NCBI GenBank assembly: GCA_016125285.1
Contig: WGMA01000045.1
Coordinates: forward strand, 1-64,000
Reading direction: 5' to 3'
Origin: Phycisphaera sp.
Lineage (GTDB): Bacteria > Planctomycetota > Phycisphaerae > Phycisphaerales > Zrk34
DNA: 64,000 nucleotides
This document shows, in pieces, positions 7,499 to 16,467 of this stretch (positions within the stretch are counted from its first letter, which is position 1; each line of letters opens with the position of its first letter). The notes below the pieces were generated by a model. It searched no databases. It had not been told where the DNA came from and worked only from the letters and a program-made list of their open reading frames with translations. The position numbers and the translations under genes are program-made.

Positions 7499-8203
7499 TT
7501 ATCGTCGGTTGGCCTGCATGATGAACCACATGAGTTGGAGGAGCGCACCGATGACCGCGGCGACGTAGGTCATCGCGGCGGCGTTGAGCACGCGACCGAC
7601 GACGATGTCTTCGTCGCCGGTCACCAGCCCCAGGCGTGTCAGCTCCGCCCGCGCGCGGCTCGACGCATCGAACTCGCACGGCAGGTTCACGAGTTGAAAC
7701 AGCACGATGCCGGCGAAGAGGATCACGCCGGTCCACATCAGCCCGGCGCTTTGCAGGATGAAGCCGATGAAGAGCACGATGAACGCCATGCGGCTGCCGA
7801 GACTCGCCATCGGCACGAGGCCGTTGCGCAGCACGAGCGGCGTGTAGCCTTTGGCGTCCTGCAGGGCGTGGCCCGACTCGTGGGCCGCGATGCCCAGCGC
7901 CGCCAGCGAGCGTCCTTCGTACACTTCCGGGCTCAGACGCAGGACCTTTTGACGCGGGTCGTAGTGGTCGGACAGGAACCCGCGCACGGGTTCGATGGCC
8001 ACGCCGTTGAGTCCGGCGTCGGCCATGATCTGCGCCGCGGCTTGAGCGCCCGTCACGCCGCTGCGTGCGGGGATCTGCGACGCCTCGGCGTACGCGCGTT
8101 TGATCTTCGCTTGGGCCCACATGGCCAGCAGTGTCGCGGGCAGGAATACCCAGAGCATATAGTTCATGCTCGGCATCCACATGATCGCCAGTGTCTCGGT
8201 CAT
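7499..8203 (-). CDS. Membrane zinc metallopeptidase (YugP family)
   Basis: A 234-residue membrane protein of the YugP/Zn_peptidase_2 family. The zinc site is AAHESGHALQ (HExxH), after the conserved stretch DHYDPRQKVLRLSPEVYEGRSLAALGIA. There is a transmembrane segment near the N-terminus (YMLWVFLPATLLAMWA) and three or four more after the active site, including AFIVLFIGFILQSAGLMW. LPCEFDASSRA near the end is also a family hallmark. ATG at 8203 has GGAGGAGAG 5 bases upstream. Family members are assumed to cut membrane or envelope proteins; the natural substrate is unknown. Confidence 0.88.
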   Translation of the reverse strand: MTETLAIMWMPSMNYMLWVFLPATLLAMWAQAKIKRAYAEASQIPARSGVTGAQAAAQIMADAGLNGVAIEPVRGFLSDHYDPRQKVLRLSPEVYEGRSLAALGIAAHESGHALQDAKGYTPLVLRNGLVPMASLGSRMAFIVLFIGFILQSAGLMWTGVILFAGIVLFQLVNLPCEFDASSRARAELTRLGLVTGDEDIVVGRVLNAAAMTYVAAVIGALLQLMWFIMQANRR

Positions 8204-8433
8204 CGAACTCTCCTCCGCCTAAAGCACGGCGATTCGCCGCGTGATCGTTCACCCAATGCTTACTACGCACGATCCTGCGATGCGGGTCGCGCGACGTAAG
8301 TGACACTAACAATCGCCGTGCCGTCCTGACGCGTGAGAACGCCGTGTATCTGGCGTTGGAGCATGCCAAGTCGGCAGGATCGCCGGATTGACCTGAAACG
8401 ACGGTCGTTGGTGACGGGTATGATGAGTCCTTC

Positions 8434-9228
8434 ATGACGACGCTCACCGCATCACAATCCAACGCTCTTTCGCACGCCGCGTGGCTGGAGCGTGTCTATC
8501 GCCGGTTTCATCGGCCGCAGCATGTGTCGCACGATCCGCTGACGGTGCTGTATCGGTACGATGACGCGGCGGATCGCGAGGTCGCGGCGCTGGTCGCGTC
8601 GGCGCTGGCGTACGGGCGTGTCGCGTCGATCCTGCACGGCGTCAACCGCGTGCTGGAGGTGATGGGCGACTCGCCGGCCGGCTATCTGCGTGACCGCGCG
8701 GCGCGCCAGTTGCGGAGCGACTTCGCGGGGTTCCGCTACCGGTTCACGTCCGATGTCGAGCTGTGCGCGCTGCTGCTGGGCGCGCGGGCGGTGATCGCGG
8801 AGCGCGGATCGCTGGAGGCGGAGGTCGCGGCGCACCTGCGCGACGGCGACGCGACGGTGCTGCCGGCGGTTGGCGGGTTGGTGGACGCGATCGTCGAGGC
8901 CGGAGGCGATCCGCTGTTTCACCTGCTGCCGCACCCGAAGCGCGGCTCGGCGTGCAAGCGGCTGATGCTGATGCTGCGTTGGCTGGTTCGTCGCGACCGC
9001 ATCGACCCGGGCGGGTGGAACGCCGTATCGCCGGCTTTGCTGGTCGTGCCGCTCGACACGCACCTGCACCGCGTGTCGCGCTCGCTGGGGTTGACCGAGC
9101 GGAAGCAGGCGAATCTTGCGGCGGCGATGGAGGTCACGGAGGCGTTGCGCACGGTCCGGCCGGACGACCCGCTGCGGTACGATTTTTCGCTGACGCGGCC
9201 GGGCATCCTCGGTGTACCGATCGAATGA
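8434..9228 (+). CDS. TIGR02757 (DUF2400) family protein
   Basis: A 264-residue soluble protein of the uncharacterised TIGR02757/DUF2400 family. Recognisable stretches are DPLTVLYRYDDAADREVAALVASALAYGRV near the N-terminus, the FRYRF motif, SACKRLMLMLRWLVRRD-ID-GGW in the middle, and LVVPLDTHLHRVSRSLGLTER near the C-terminus. The pattern of helices and the DTH motif have suggested a distant link to helix-hairpin-helix DNA glycosylases, but no activity is established. A TATGAT box sits 9 bases before the ATG. It is a single gene between the divergent peptidase gene and the transhydrogenase operon. Confidence 0.82.
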   Translation: MTTLTASQSNALSHAAWLERVYRRFHRPQHVSHDPLTVLYRYDDAADREVAALVASALAYGRVASILHGVNRVLEVMGDSPAGYLRDRAARQLRSDFAGFRYRFTSDVELCALLLGARAVIAERGSLEAEVAAHLRDGDATVLPAVGGLVDAIVEAGGDPLFHLLPHPKRGSACKRLMLMLRWLVRRDRIDPGGWNAVSPALLVVPLDTHLHRVSRSLGLTERKQANLAAAMEVTEALRTVRPDDPLRYDFSLTRPGILGVPIE

Positions 9229-9368
9229 CCGCCGGGAAACTCGCGGCCACGGGTGGGGCTGACGGTTTCGACCGCGGCGCACTTGGAACTTGCGGCGCGT
9301 TGCGTTAGGCTATCGGCGGTGTCGGGAGCGTTGGGTGACGCGACCGGCACGCTCAGGGTGTTTTTCAC

Positions 9369-10565
9369 ATGATCATTGGTGTTCCCAGCGAAACGCAGGC
9401 CGGCGAACGACGTGTGGCGATGGTGCCGGACGACGTGGCGAAGCTCGTGAAGCGTAATCACACGGTGAAGGTGCAGGCCGGGGCCGGCGTCGGCGCGGGG
9501 TTCACGGACAAGGCTTACGAGGAGGCGGGCGCGACGCTGGTGAGCGATCGCGCCGCGGCGTTCGACGCGGACATCGTGGTGCAGGTGCGCTGCTTCGGGA
9601 TGAACCCGGAGTCTGGCGGCGACGACCTGGGCTACCTCAACAACAAGAAGATCCTCGTGGGCCACTGCGACCCGCTCGTCGCTCACGAACAGACGAAGGC
9701 CACGGCGGCGACCGGCGTGACGCTGCTGGGCATGGAACTGGTGCCGCGGACGACGCGCGCCCAGTCGATGGACGCGCTGAGTTCGCAGGCGAATCTGGCG
9801 GGCTACAAGGCCGTGCTGATGGCCGCGAACACGCTCGGCAAGATCCTGCCGATGACGATGACGGCGGCGGGCACGATCAAGCCGACGCACGTGTTCATCC
9901 TCGGCGCGGGCGTGGCGGGCCTTCAGGCGATCGCCACGGCCAAGCGCCTCGGCGCGGCGGTGTACGCGACGGACATCCGCCCGGAGGTCAAGGAAGAGGT
10001 CGAGTCGCTGGGCGGCAAGTTCGTCATGCACAAGGACCTCATGGTCAAGTCCGAGGGCGGCTACGCGAAGGAACTGACCGAAGAGCAGAAGGCCGTGCAG
10101 CGCGAGTTGCTGTCCGACACGGTCGCTCAGTCCGACATCGTCATCACGATCGCCGCGGTGCCCGGCAAGCGGGTCACGCTGGTCTACGCCGACATGGTCG
10201 CGCGCATGCGGCCCGGTTCGGTGCTGGTCGATCTCGGGGCCGAGCGTGGCGGCAACTGCGAGCTGACCCAGCCGGGCGAGACGATCGTGACGGACAACGG
10301 CGTGACGATCATCGGCACGCTGAACATCGCCGGTCTTGTGCCGTACGACGCGTCGACGATGTACTCCGGCAACATCAGCCACCTGCTGAAGCTGCTGATC
10401 ACCAAGGAAGGCGAGTTGAATCTCGACCTCGACGACGAGGTGATCACGGGGATGCTGGTGTCGCGCAACGGGGAGATCGTGCACGAACGCGTGCGCAGTT
10501 TCATGGGGCTCGAGCCGCTGCCGAAGCCCGAAGCGGCGGCCGCGCCCGAAGGGAGCGACCAATGA
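9369..10565 (+). CDS. pntAA: NAD(P) transhydrogenase subunit alpha, part 1 (NAD(H)-binding dI)
   Basis: The soluble NAD(H)-binding component of proton-translocating transhydrogenase, which uses the proton gradient to drive hydride transfer from NADH to NADP+. The 398 residues match the alanine-dehydrogenase/PntAA fold: MIIGVPSETQAGERRVAMVP at the N-terminus, the conserved RTTRAQSMDALSSQANLAGY, and the Rossmann motif GAGVAGLQAIATAKRLGA followed by TDIRPEVKEE. Its end overlaps the next gene by ATGA, showing translational coupling. It is the first gene of a three-gene operon, the split-alpha arrangement common outside the enterobacteria. Confidence 0.95.
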   Translation: MIIGVPSETQAGERRVAMVPDDVAKLVKRNHTVKVQAGAGVGAGFTDKAYEEAGATLVSDRAAAFDADIVVQVRCFGMNPESGGDDLGYLNNKKILVGHCDPLVAHEQTKATAATGVTLLGMELVPRTTRAQSMDALSSQANLAGYKAVLMAANTLGKILPMTMTAAGTIKPTHVFILGAGVAGLQAIATAKRLGAAVYATDIRPEVKEEVESLGGKFVMHKDLMVKSEGGYAKELTEEQKAVQRELLSDTVAQSDIVITIAAVPGKRVTLVYADMVARMRPGSVLVDLGAERGGNCELTQPGETIVTDNGVTIIGTLNIAGLVPYDASTMYSGNISHLLKLLITKEGELNLDLDDEVITGMLVSRNGEIVHERVRSFMGLEPLPKPEAAAAPEGSDQ

Positions 10566-10897
10566 TCACCGCACACGCGTTGCCCGTGCTGCTCGTCGCC
10601 GCGGCGGAGACCGAATCGATGGGCATCATCGCCCTGCTGACGATCTTCGTGCTGGCGATGTATCTCGGCAAGGAGATCATCACGAAGGTGCCGCCGACGC
10701 TGCACACGCCGCTGATGAGCGGTTCGAACGCGATCTCCGGCATCACGATCGTCGGCGCGATCCTCGCGGCGCACGCCGACGCCCCGGCGTGGAGCTCGAC
10801 GCTGGCGTTCCTGGCGATCGTCACGGCGAACATCAACGTGTTCGGCGGTTACCTCGTGACGCATCGCATGCTCAGCATGTTCAAGAAGAAGGGTTGA
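10562..10897 (+). CDS. pntAB: NAD(P) transhydrogenase subunit alpha, part 2 (membrane)
   Basis: The small membrane piece of the split alpha subunit, 111 residues with three to four hydrophobic segments. Family features are the TIFVLAMYLGKEIITKVPPTLHTPLMSGSNAISGITIVGAI stretch (seen across residues about 22-64) and the end NVFGGYLVTHRMLSMFKKKG, which is nearly invariant in PntAB. With PntB it forms the proton channel. It overlaps pntAA by 4 bp and is 10 bp from pntB. Confidence 0.95.
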   Translation: MITAHALPVLLVAAAETESMGIIALLTIFVLAMYLGKEIITKVPPTLHTPLMSGSNAISGITIVGAILAAHADAPAWSSTLAFLAIVTANINVFGGYLVTHRMLSMFKKKG

Positions 10898-10907
10898 GTC
10901 GCCCGTG

Positions 10908-12392
10908 ATGTGGATCCTCGGACAGGTCGATTCGAAGAGCGTGGACGCCATGGTCGCTTCGGCCAATGACGCGGCGAATCAGATGGCCGCGTCACAAGAT
11001 TCGGCCGCCTGGGCCTCGGCCACGATCAACCTGTCGTACCTCGTGGCGTCGGTCCTGTTCCTGATGGGCATCAAGGGCCTGACGCACCCGCGCACCGCGG
11101 TCAAGGGCAACATCCTCAGCGCCATCGGCATGGCGATCGCGATGGCCGCGACGTTCGGGCTCGAGGACGTCAACTGGGCGGTGGTGATCGGCGGCCTGGT
11201 CGTCGGCGCCGTCATCGGCACGGTCGCCGCGGTTCGCGTCAAGATGACCGGCATGCCGGAGATGGTCGGCCTGTTCAACGGCTTCGGCGGCGCGGCGTCG
11301 GTGTTCGTTGCGTGGGTCGAGTTGCTGAAGATCAACCCGCACGCCGGTGACTTTCTGCAGTCGTCGATCGCGTCGGGCGCCGCGGGACTGATCGGCGGCG
11401 TGACGCTGATGGGCAGCCTGATGGCCTGCGGCAAGCTGATGGAGCTGAAGATCTTCTGGAGCCCGTGGCGCGTGCCCGGGCAGAACGGCGTGATGGTGAC
11501 CGCGATCCTCGTGTCGCTGGGCATCTGCGGCTGGATCGTCGCCGCGCCGGAGCAGGCCGCGCTGAGCTACACGCTGCTGGTGGTGCTGTCGCTGGTGCTG
11601 GGCATCCTGGTGGTCGGGCCGATCGGCGGCGCGGACATGCCGGTGGTGATCGCGTTCCTCAACTCGCTGTCGGGCCTGGCCGCGGCGGCGACGGGCTTCG
11701 TGATCTCCAACACGGTGCTGATCATCGCCGGTTCTCTGGTCGGCGCCTCGGGGCTGATCCTCACACACATCATGTGCGTTGCGATGAACCGCACTTGGGG
11801 CAACGTGTTCTTCAGCGGCATCGACGCGAGCAAGGCCACGTCGTCGGACGACATCTACACCGGCAAGGTCAAGTCGACGACCGCCGACGAGATCGCGATG
11901 ATGCTCGACACCGCGTCGCGTGTGGTGATCGTGCCGGGCTACGGCATGGCCGTCGCGCAGGCGCAGCACGCGGTGCGTGACCTGTACCTGCTGCTCGAGG
12001 AGCACGGCGTGAACGTCGAGTTCGCGATCCACCCGGTCGCGGGCCGCATGCCCGGGCACATGAACGTGCTGCTCGCCGAGGTCGACATCCCCTACGACAA
12101 GCTGCTCGAACCCGACCAGATCAATCCGCAGTTCGAGCAGATCGACGTGGCGATCGTGCTGGGCGCGAACGACGTCGTCAACCCCGACGCCCGCAGGGCC
12201 GACAGCCCCATCGCGGGCATGCCGATCATCGACGTCGACAAGGCGCGTGTGGTAATCGTCGTGAAGCGATCGCTCAGCCCGGGCTACGCGAAGATCCCCA
12301 ATCCGCTGTTCGCCGCGGACAACACGATGATGTTCTTCGCCGACGGCAAGAAGGCCGTGATGGACATCGTCGCCGCGATCAAGGAACAGTGA
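10908..12392 (+). CDS. pntB: NAD(P) transhydrogenase subunit beta
   Basis: The beta subunit: membrane domain dII plus NADP(H)-binding domain dIII, 494 residues. The membrane half holds about eight hydrophobic helices, including VEVKMTGMPEMVGLFNGFGG-type sequence at residues about 105-128. The C-terminal domain reads VVIVPGYGMAVAQAQHAVRDL and MPGHMNVLLAEVDIPYDKL, then VVIVVKRSLSPGYAKIPNPLF, all dIII hallmarks. The ATG at 10908 is used here; a GTG at 10905 is directly before it. The operon supplies NADPH, and it ends 174 bp before the arsenosugar operon, which could draw on that NADPH (inference). Confidence 0.95.
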   Translation: MWILGQVDSKSVDAMVASANDAANQMAASQDSAAWASATINLSYLVASVLFLMGIKGLTHPRTAVKGNILSAIGMAIAMAATFGLEDVNWAVVIGGLVVGAVIGTVAAVRVKMTGMPEMVGLFNGFGGAASVFVAWVELLKINPHAGDFLQSSIASGAAGLIGGVTLMGSLMACGKLMELKIFWSPWRVPGQNGVMVTAILVSLGICGWIVAAPEQAALSYTLLVVLSLVLGILVVGPIGGADMPVVIAFLNSLSGLAAAATGFVISNTVLIIAGSLVGASGLILTHIMCVAMNRTWGNVFFSGIDASKATSSDDIYTGKVKSTTADEIAMMLDTASRVVIVPGYGMAVAQAQHAVRDLYLLLEEHGVNVEFAIHPVAGRMPGHMNVLLAEVDIPYDKLLEPDQINPQFEQIDVAIVLGANDVVNPDARRADSPIAGMPIIDVDKARVVIVVKRSLSPGYAKIPNPLFAADNTMMFFADGKKAVMDIVAAIKEQ

Positions 12393-12566
12393 TCGGCCGG
12401 ATCAGCGGCGGCGCCTCCAAATCCACCCCCATCGCAACCCCGCTCGGCCCTGCCGCGTTAGAATGTTGTGGCGCGCCCACCCGTAACCTCGCGCGCCCGT
12501 TTGTATTCAAACATCAGGACGAGTGACGCACGCCGCGAAACCCGAGCCCCCACGGAGAAACCGGAG

Positions 12567-13784
12567 TTGCCCACCCAAGCCAACACATCAACGGACCAGC
12601 CCGGCGATTCCAGCCCGATCGAGCACGAGGTGCTCAGCCGCTACGCCGCCGGCGCCGAGGCCGTCGAGCCCGCGCTGTGCTGTCCGATCGAGGGCTACGA
12701 CGCCCGTTACCTCGAGATCCTGCCCCGCGAGATCGTCGACAAGGACTACGGCTGCGGCGACCCGTCACGCTGGGCGCGCGAGGGGGACACCGTCGTCGAC
12801 CTCGGCAGCGGCGCCGGCAAGATCTGCTACATCCTATCGCAGAAGGTCGGCCCGACGGGGCAGGTCATCGGGGTCGACTTCAACAACGCCATGCTCAAGC
12901 TCGCCCGAAAATATCAGGACGAGATGGCGGAGAAGATCGGGTACGCCAACACGCGATTCGTGAAGGGTCGCATCCAGGACCTCGCGCTCGACCTCGACGC
13001 GCTGAACGCCTGGCTCGCGAATCGCCCCGTGTCCAGCGTCGAAGACCTCGCCGCGCTCGACGCCGAGCGTGACCGCATCCGCTGCAAGGCGCCGCTCATC
13101 CGCAGCGACAGCGTCGACCTCGTGGTCAGCAACTGCGTGCTCAATCTCGTGCGTCCGCAGGACAAGGTCCAGCTGTTCGACGAGATATTCCGCGTGCTGC
13201 GGCGCGGCGGGCGGGCCGTGATCAGCGACATCGTCTGCGACGAGGCCCCCACCGAGCGCGTGCGCAACGACCCGAAGCTGTGGAGCGGCTGCATCGCCGG
13301 GGCGTTCGGCGAGGACGAGTTGCTGGAGATGTTCGAGCGTGCGGGCTTCCACGGCATCGAGATCCTCGCGCGCACCGAGCAGCCGTGGCAGGTGATCGAC
13401 GGCGTCGAGTTCCGCTCGCTGACGGTGCGCGCGTACAAGGGCAAGCAGGGCCCGTGCCTCGAACGCAATCAGGCGGCGATCTACAAGGGGCCTTGGAAGC
13501 AGGTCGTCGACGACGACGGACACGTGTACCTGCGCGGCAAGCGTATGGCGGTGTGCGACAAGACGCACCGCCTGCTGACCGATCCGCAGGGCCCCTACGC
13601 GAAGGACATGATCGGCGTCGAGCCTCACCACGACGTGACGCTCGACGAGGCGGTCGAGATGGACTGCCGCCGCAACGTGATCCGCCACCCGCGTGAGACG
13701 AAGGGCCTGGAGTACCACGAAACGAACTACGAGCCCGACAAGCCGTGCTGCGGCGACAACGGCGACGACAACGCCTGCTGCTGA
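12567..13784 (+). CDS. arsM: ArsM-type arsenite methyltransferase of the arsenosugar pathway
   Basis: SAM-dependent methyltransferase expected to methylate arsenite. Residues about 65-290 show the Rossmann methyltransferase core: VVDLGSGAGKICYILSQ (SAM loop), GVDFNNAMLKLAR, VDLVVSNCVLNLV and RGGRAVISDIVCDE. The SNCVLNL motif and paired cysteines (CC in ALCCPIEGYD and two CC pairs at the extreme C-terminus, CCGDNGDDNACC) are as in ArsM proteins paired with ArsS. The reading frame is open to 12468, but TTG at 12567 is preferred: GGAG lies 9 bases upstream and the protein then begins MPTQANTSTD. It is the first gene of a seven-gene operon, 7 bp before arsS. Arsenic specificity is inferred from family and context. 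Confidence 0.82.
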   Translation: MPTQANTSTDQPGDSSPIEHEVLSRYAAGAEAVEPALCCPIEGYDARYLEILPREIVDKDYGCGDPSRWAREGDTVVDLGSGAGKICYILSQKVGPTGQVIGVDFNNAMLKLARKYQDEMAEKIGYANTRFVKGRIQDLALDLDALNAWLANRPVSSVEDLAALDAERDRIRCKAPLIRSDSVDLVVSNCVLNLVRPQDKVQLFDEIFRVLRRGGRAVISDIVCDEAPTERVRNDPKLWSGCIAGAFGEDELLEMFERAGFHGIEILARTEQPWQVIDGVEFRSLTVRAYKGKQGPCLERNQAAIYKGPWKQVVDDDGHVYLRGKRMAVCDKTHRLLTDPQGPYAKDMIGVEPHHDVTLDEAVEMDCRRNVIRHPRETKGLEYHETNYEPDKPCCGDNGDDNACC

Positions 13785-13791
13785 ATCCACC

Positions 13792-14790
13792 ATGACCACC
13801 AGCGCCGCGCACATCACGATTCGAGGCGACAACGCGTTCGACCGCGCCGTGCGCGACGCCACCGACGACGCCCTTCACGCCGCGTCGCGGATCGCCACAC
13901 TCCAGATCAACGTCGGCCTCACCTGCAACCTCGCGTGTCATCACTGCCACGTCGAATCGTCACCGGCCAGAACGGAGCAGATGGACTGGCCGACGATGCA
14001 GGCCGTAATGGACGTCGCGCGACGCGTCGGCGCCGACACGATCGACATCACCGGCGGCGCGCCCGAGATGAATCCGCATTTCCGCCGCTTCGTCGAGGCC
14101 GCACGCGCCGACGGACGGCGGGTGATGGTGCGGACCAATCTCACGATCCTGCTGGAGCCGGACTACGCGGACCTGCCCGGGTTCTTCGCCGCGAGCCGGG
14201 TGCACCTCGTCGCGTCGCTGCCGTGCTATCTCGAAGCGAACGTCGACAAGCAGCGCGGCAAGCGGGTCTATACCGGCAGCATCGACGCGATCCGTCGGCT
14301 CAACGCGGTCGGCTACGGCGGCGACAACGCGCTGCCGCTCGATCTCGTCTACAACCCGGGCGGCCCGTCGCTGCCCCCGGATCAGGCGTCCCTTGAATCC
14401 GACTACCGACGCGAACTCGACGAGCGGTTCGGCATCCGCTTCACGCGACTGATCTGCATCACGAACATGGCGATCGGCCGTTTCCTGCACGACCTCGAAC
14501 GTGACGGCAAGGCGGACGCCTACCAGCGGCTGCTCCGCGATTCGTTCAATGCCGACGCCGTGACGCCACTGATGTGCCGCCATCAGCTGCACGTGTCGTA
14601 CGACGGCACGCTGCACGACTGCGACTTCAACTACGCGCTGGGCATGCCCTGCCACGCCGCGCTGCCCCAGAACGTGCGCGACTTTGACGCCGCAGCGTTC
14701 GCGAAACGTCGGATCGCTACCGGCGAGCACTGCTTCGGCTGCACCGCGGGCAACGGCTCGTCGTGCGGCGGCGCGCTTGTCGCGGGATAG
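13792..14790 (+). CDS. arsS: Arsenosugar biosynthesis radical SAM protein ArsS
   Basis: Radical SAM enzyme thought to transfer a 5'-deoxyadenosyl group to dimethylarsenite, the step leading to arsenosugars. The 332 residues carry the [4Fe-4S] motif CNLACHHCH at about residue 44, followed by DITGGAPEMNPHFRRFV. The central part has YNPGGPSLPP, and the C-terminal half has the DUF3641-type cysteines in CRHQLHVSYDGTLHDCDFN and the closing CFGCTAGNGSSCGGAL. Relatives of this family sometimes use selenocysteine in the C-terminal motif; here all are cysteine codons. It follows arsM by 7 bp. Confidence 0.88.
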   Translation: MTTSAAHITIRGDNAFDRAVRDATDDALHAASRIATLQINVGLTCNLACHHCHVESSPARTEQMDWPTMQAVMDVARRVGADTIDITGGAPEMNPHFRRFVEAARADGRRVMVRTNLTILLEPDYADLPGFFAASRVHLVASLPCYLEANVDKQRGKRVYTGSIDAIRRLNAVGYGGDNALPLDLVYNPGGPSLPPDQASLESDYRRELDERFGIRFTRLICITNMAIGRFLHDLERDGKADAYQRLLRDSFNADAVTPLMCRHQLHVSYDGTLHDCDFNYALGMPCHAALPQNVRDFDAAAFAKRRIATGEHCFGCTAGNGSSCGGALVAG

Positions 14791-14826
14791 GCGTTGCGGA
14801 CTCAACGCTCAACACGGGAGACGGAG

Positions 14827-15723
14827 ATGACACGCAGGCGACCGTCCGTTCCAACGCTCACGCGTTTGCTGTTCGTCTGCATGATGGCGTTGGTGTCCGT
14901 ATCGACAAACCGCGCGACGGCCAACGACGCGGCCCGCCCGGGCGAACCCGCCAACACCGCCGCGTCCCCGATCGACTACGCCGCCTACGCCGCCGCGCTG
15001 TCCACCCACGTCAGCGATGACGGCTTCGTCGACTACACCTCACTCAAAGCCCACCGCGCCGACCTCGACCAGTTCGTCAAACAACTCGCCGTCCTCGACG
15101 CCAAGGCGTTCAACGCCTGGCCCGAGGCCGACCGACTCGCCCTGCTCATCAACGCGTACAACGCGTTTACACTCCGGCTGATCATCGACCACTACCCCAT
15201 CAAGTCCGGCTTCTTCGCGTCGCTGCGTTTCCCCAGGAACAGCATCCGCCAGATCGGCGGCGCGTGGGACAAGGTCACGTTCAACCTGATGGGCCGGAAC
15301 GTCACGCTCGAACACATCGAGCACGAGATGCTGCGCAAGCAGTATCACGAACCGCGCCTCCACATGGCGATCAACTGCGCCAGCGTCGGCTGCCCGCCGC
15401 TGCGGAACGAGCCGTTCACCGGCGATAAGCTCGACGAGCAACTCGACGCTCAGTCCGGGCGGTTCATGGCGACCGCCGGCAAGTTTCGGATCGACCGCAA
15501 GGCGGGCGTGGTCTACCTCTCGCCGATCTTCAAATGGTTTGGCGACGACTTTGTCGCGGCGTACAAGCCCGCCTCGGGGTTCGGCAACGGTGGCGAGGCG
15601 CTGCGTGCGGTGCTGCACTTCGCGTCGCGGCATGTCGGCGCGAGCGACGCGACGTTCCTCAGCGAAGGCCGGTACGATACCGCGTGGCTCGACTACGACT
15701 GGACGCTCAACGAACGGAAGTGA
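14827..15723 (+). CDS. Exported DUF547 protein
   Basis: A 298-residue DUF547 protein with a signal peptide (MTRRRPSVPTLTRLLFVCMM to ATA). The start ATG at 14827 follows GGGAG at 6 bases; the longer frame from 14794 has no ribosome site. DUF547 hallmarks are FVDYTSLKAHRADLDQFV, LLINAYNAFTLRLIIDHYP, the MAINCASVGCPPLRNEPF motif with two cysteines, and WLDYDWTLN at the end. The ordinary role is unknown, but DUF547 genes recur beside arsM/arsS-type pairs. It is 36 bp after arsS and 3 bp before the VTT gene. Confidence 0.85.
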   Translation: MTRRRPSVPTLTRLLFVCMMALVSVSTNRATANDAARPGEPANTAASPIDYAAYAAALSTHVSDDGFVDYTSLKAHRADLDQFVKQLAVLDAKAFNAWPEADRLALLINAYNAFTLRLIIDHYPIKSGFFASLRFPRNSIRQIGGAWDKVTFNLMGRNVTLEHIEHEMLRKQYHEPRLHMAINCASVGCPPLRNEPFTGDKLDEQLDAQSGRFMATAGKFRIDRKAGVVYLSPIFKWFGDDFVAAYKPASGFGNGGEALRAVLHFASRHVGASDATFLSEGRYDTAWLDYDWTLNERK

Positions 15724-15726
15724 CGC

Positions 15727-16467
15727 GTGGCCGACGAAGCGCCGATCGACATGCCGCCCGCGGACGACGCCCCGCCGCGGCCGTCTCGCGCGTGGGTCAA
15801 GCCGGCGATCCTGCTGATCGTCGTCGTCGGCCTCTTTGTCGCGGCCAAGGTCTTCCATCTCGGTCAGTATCTCACGTCCGCCCGGGGCTGGATCGAATCG
15901 CTCGGTCCGTGGGGGCCCATCGCCTTTATCGCCATCTACGTGATCGCCTGCGTGGCGATGGTGCCCGGCACCGTGCTGACCGCCGCGGCCGGTGGGTTGT
16001 TCGGCGGGCTCTGGGGGACGGTCTACGTGTCGATCGGTTCGACGCTCGGCGCGACGCTCTGCTTCGTGATCAGCCGCTACTTCGCACGCGACTCGATCCA
16101 CCAGTGGCTGTCCGGCAACGAACGCTTCGCGCGGCTCGACCGCCTGACCGAATCGCACGGCGGGTGGATCGTCGCGATCACACGCCTCGTGCCCGTGTTC
16201 CCGTTCAACCTGCTCAACTACGGCTTCGGGCTGACGCGCGTCCGCCTGTGGCATTACGTGCTGCTGTCGTGGCTTTGCATGCTGCCGGGGACGGTGATGT
16301 ACGTCGTCGGCGCCGACGCGATCTTCAAGGGGATCCGCGAAGGCCGCGTGCCGTGGGAACTCGTCGGCGTCGTCGGCGGCGTGCTGGCCTTGCTGACGGG
16401 CCTGACGTGGTTCGCACGCGGTAAACTACGGTCCGTCGAGCAGGACACGCCGACCAACGTGAAATGA
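15727..16467 (+). CDS. TVP38/TMEM64 (VTT-domain) membrane protein
   Basis: A 246-residue polytopic membrane protein of the SNARE-associated/VTT (DedA-related) superfamily. The core motif is AMVPGTVLTAAAGGLFGGLWGT, followed by GATLCFVISRYFARD and the re-entrant region RLVPVFPFNLLNYGFGLTRV, then a long C-terminal helix. Some VTT proteins act as lipid scramblases or carrier-lipid transporters. In this operon the protein may flip a glycosylated or arsenic-containing lipid (inference). It starts at GTG 15727 with GGAAG 7 bases upstream and overlaps the next gene by ATGA. Confidence 0.88.
   Translation: MADEAPIDMPPADDAPPRPSRAWVKPAILLIVVVGLFVAAKVFHLGQYLTSARGWIESLGPWGPIAFIAIYVIACVAMVPGTVLTAAAGGLFGGLWGTVYVSIGSTLGATLCFVISRYFARDSIHQWLSGNERFARLDRLTESHGGWIVAITRLVPVFPFNLLNYGFGLTRVRLWHYVLLSWLCMLPGTVMYVVGADAIFKGIREGRVPWELVGVVGGVLALLTGLTWFARGKLRSVEQDTPTNVK

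Noticed and set aside
14730-14780. Selenocysteine in the C-terminal motif of ArsS
   Set aside because: The motif cysteines are all TGC and the frame has no in-frame TGA before the stop.
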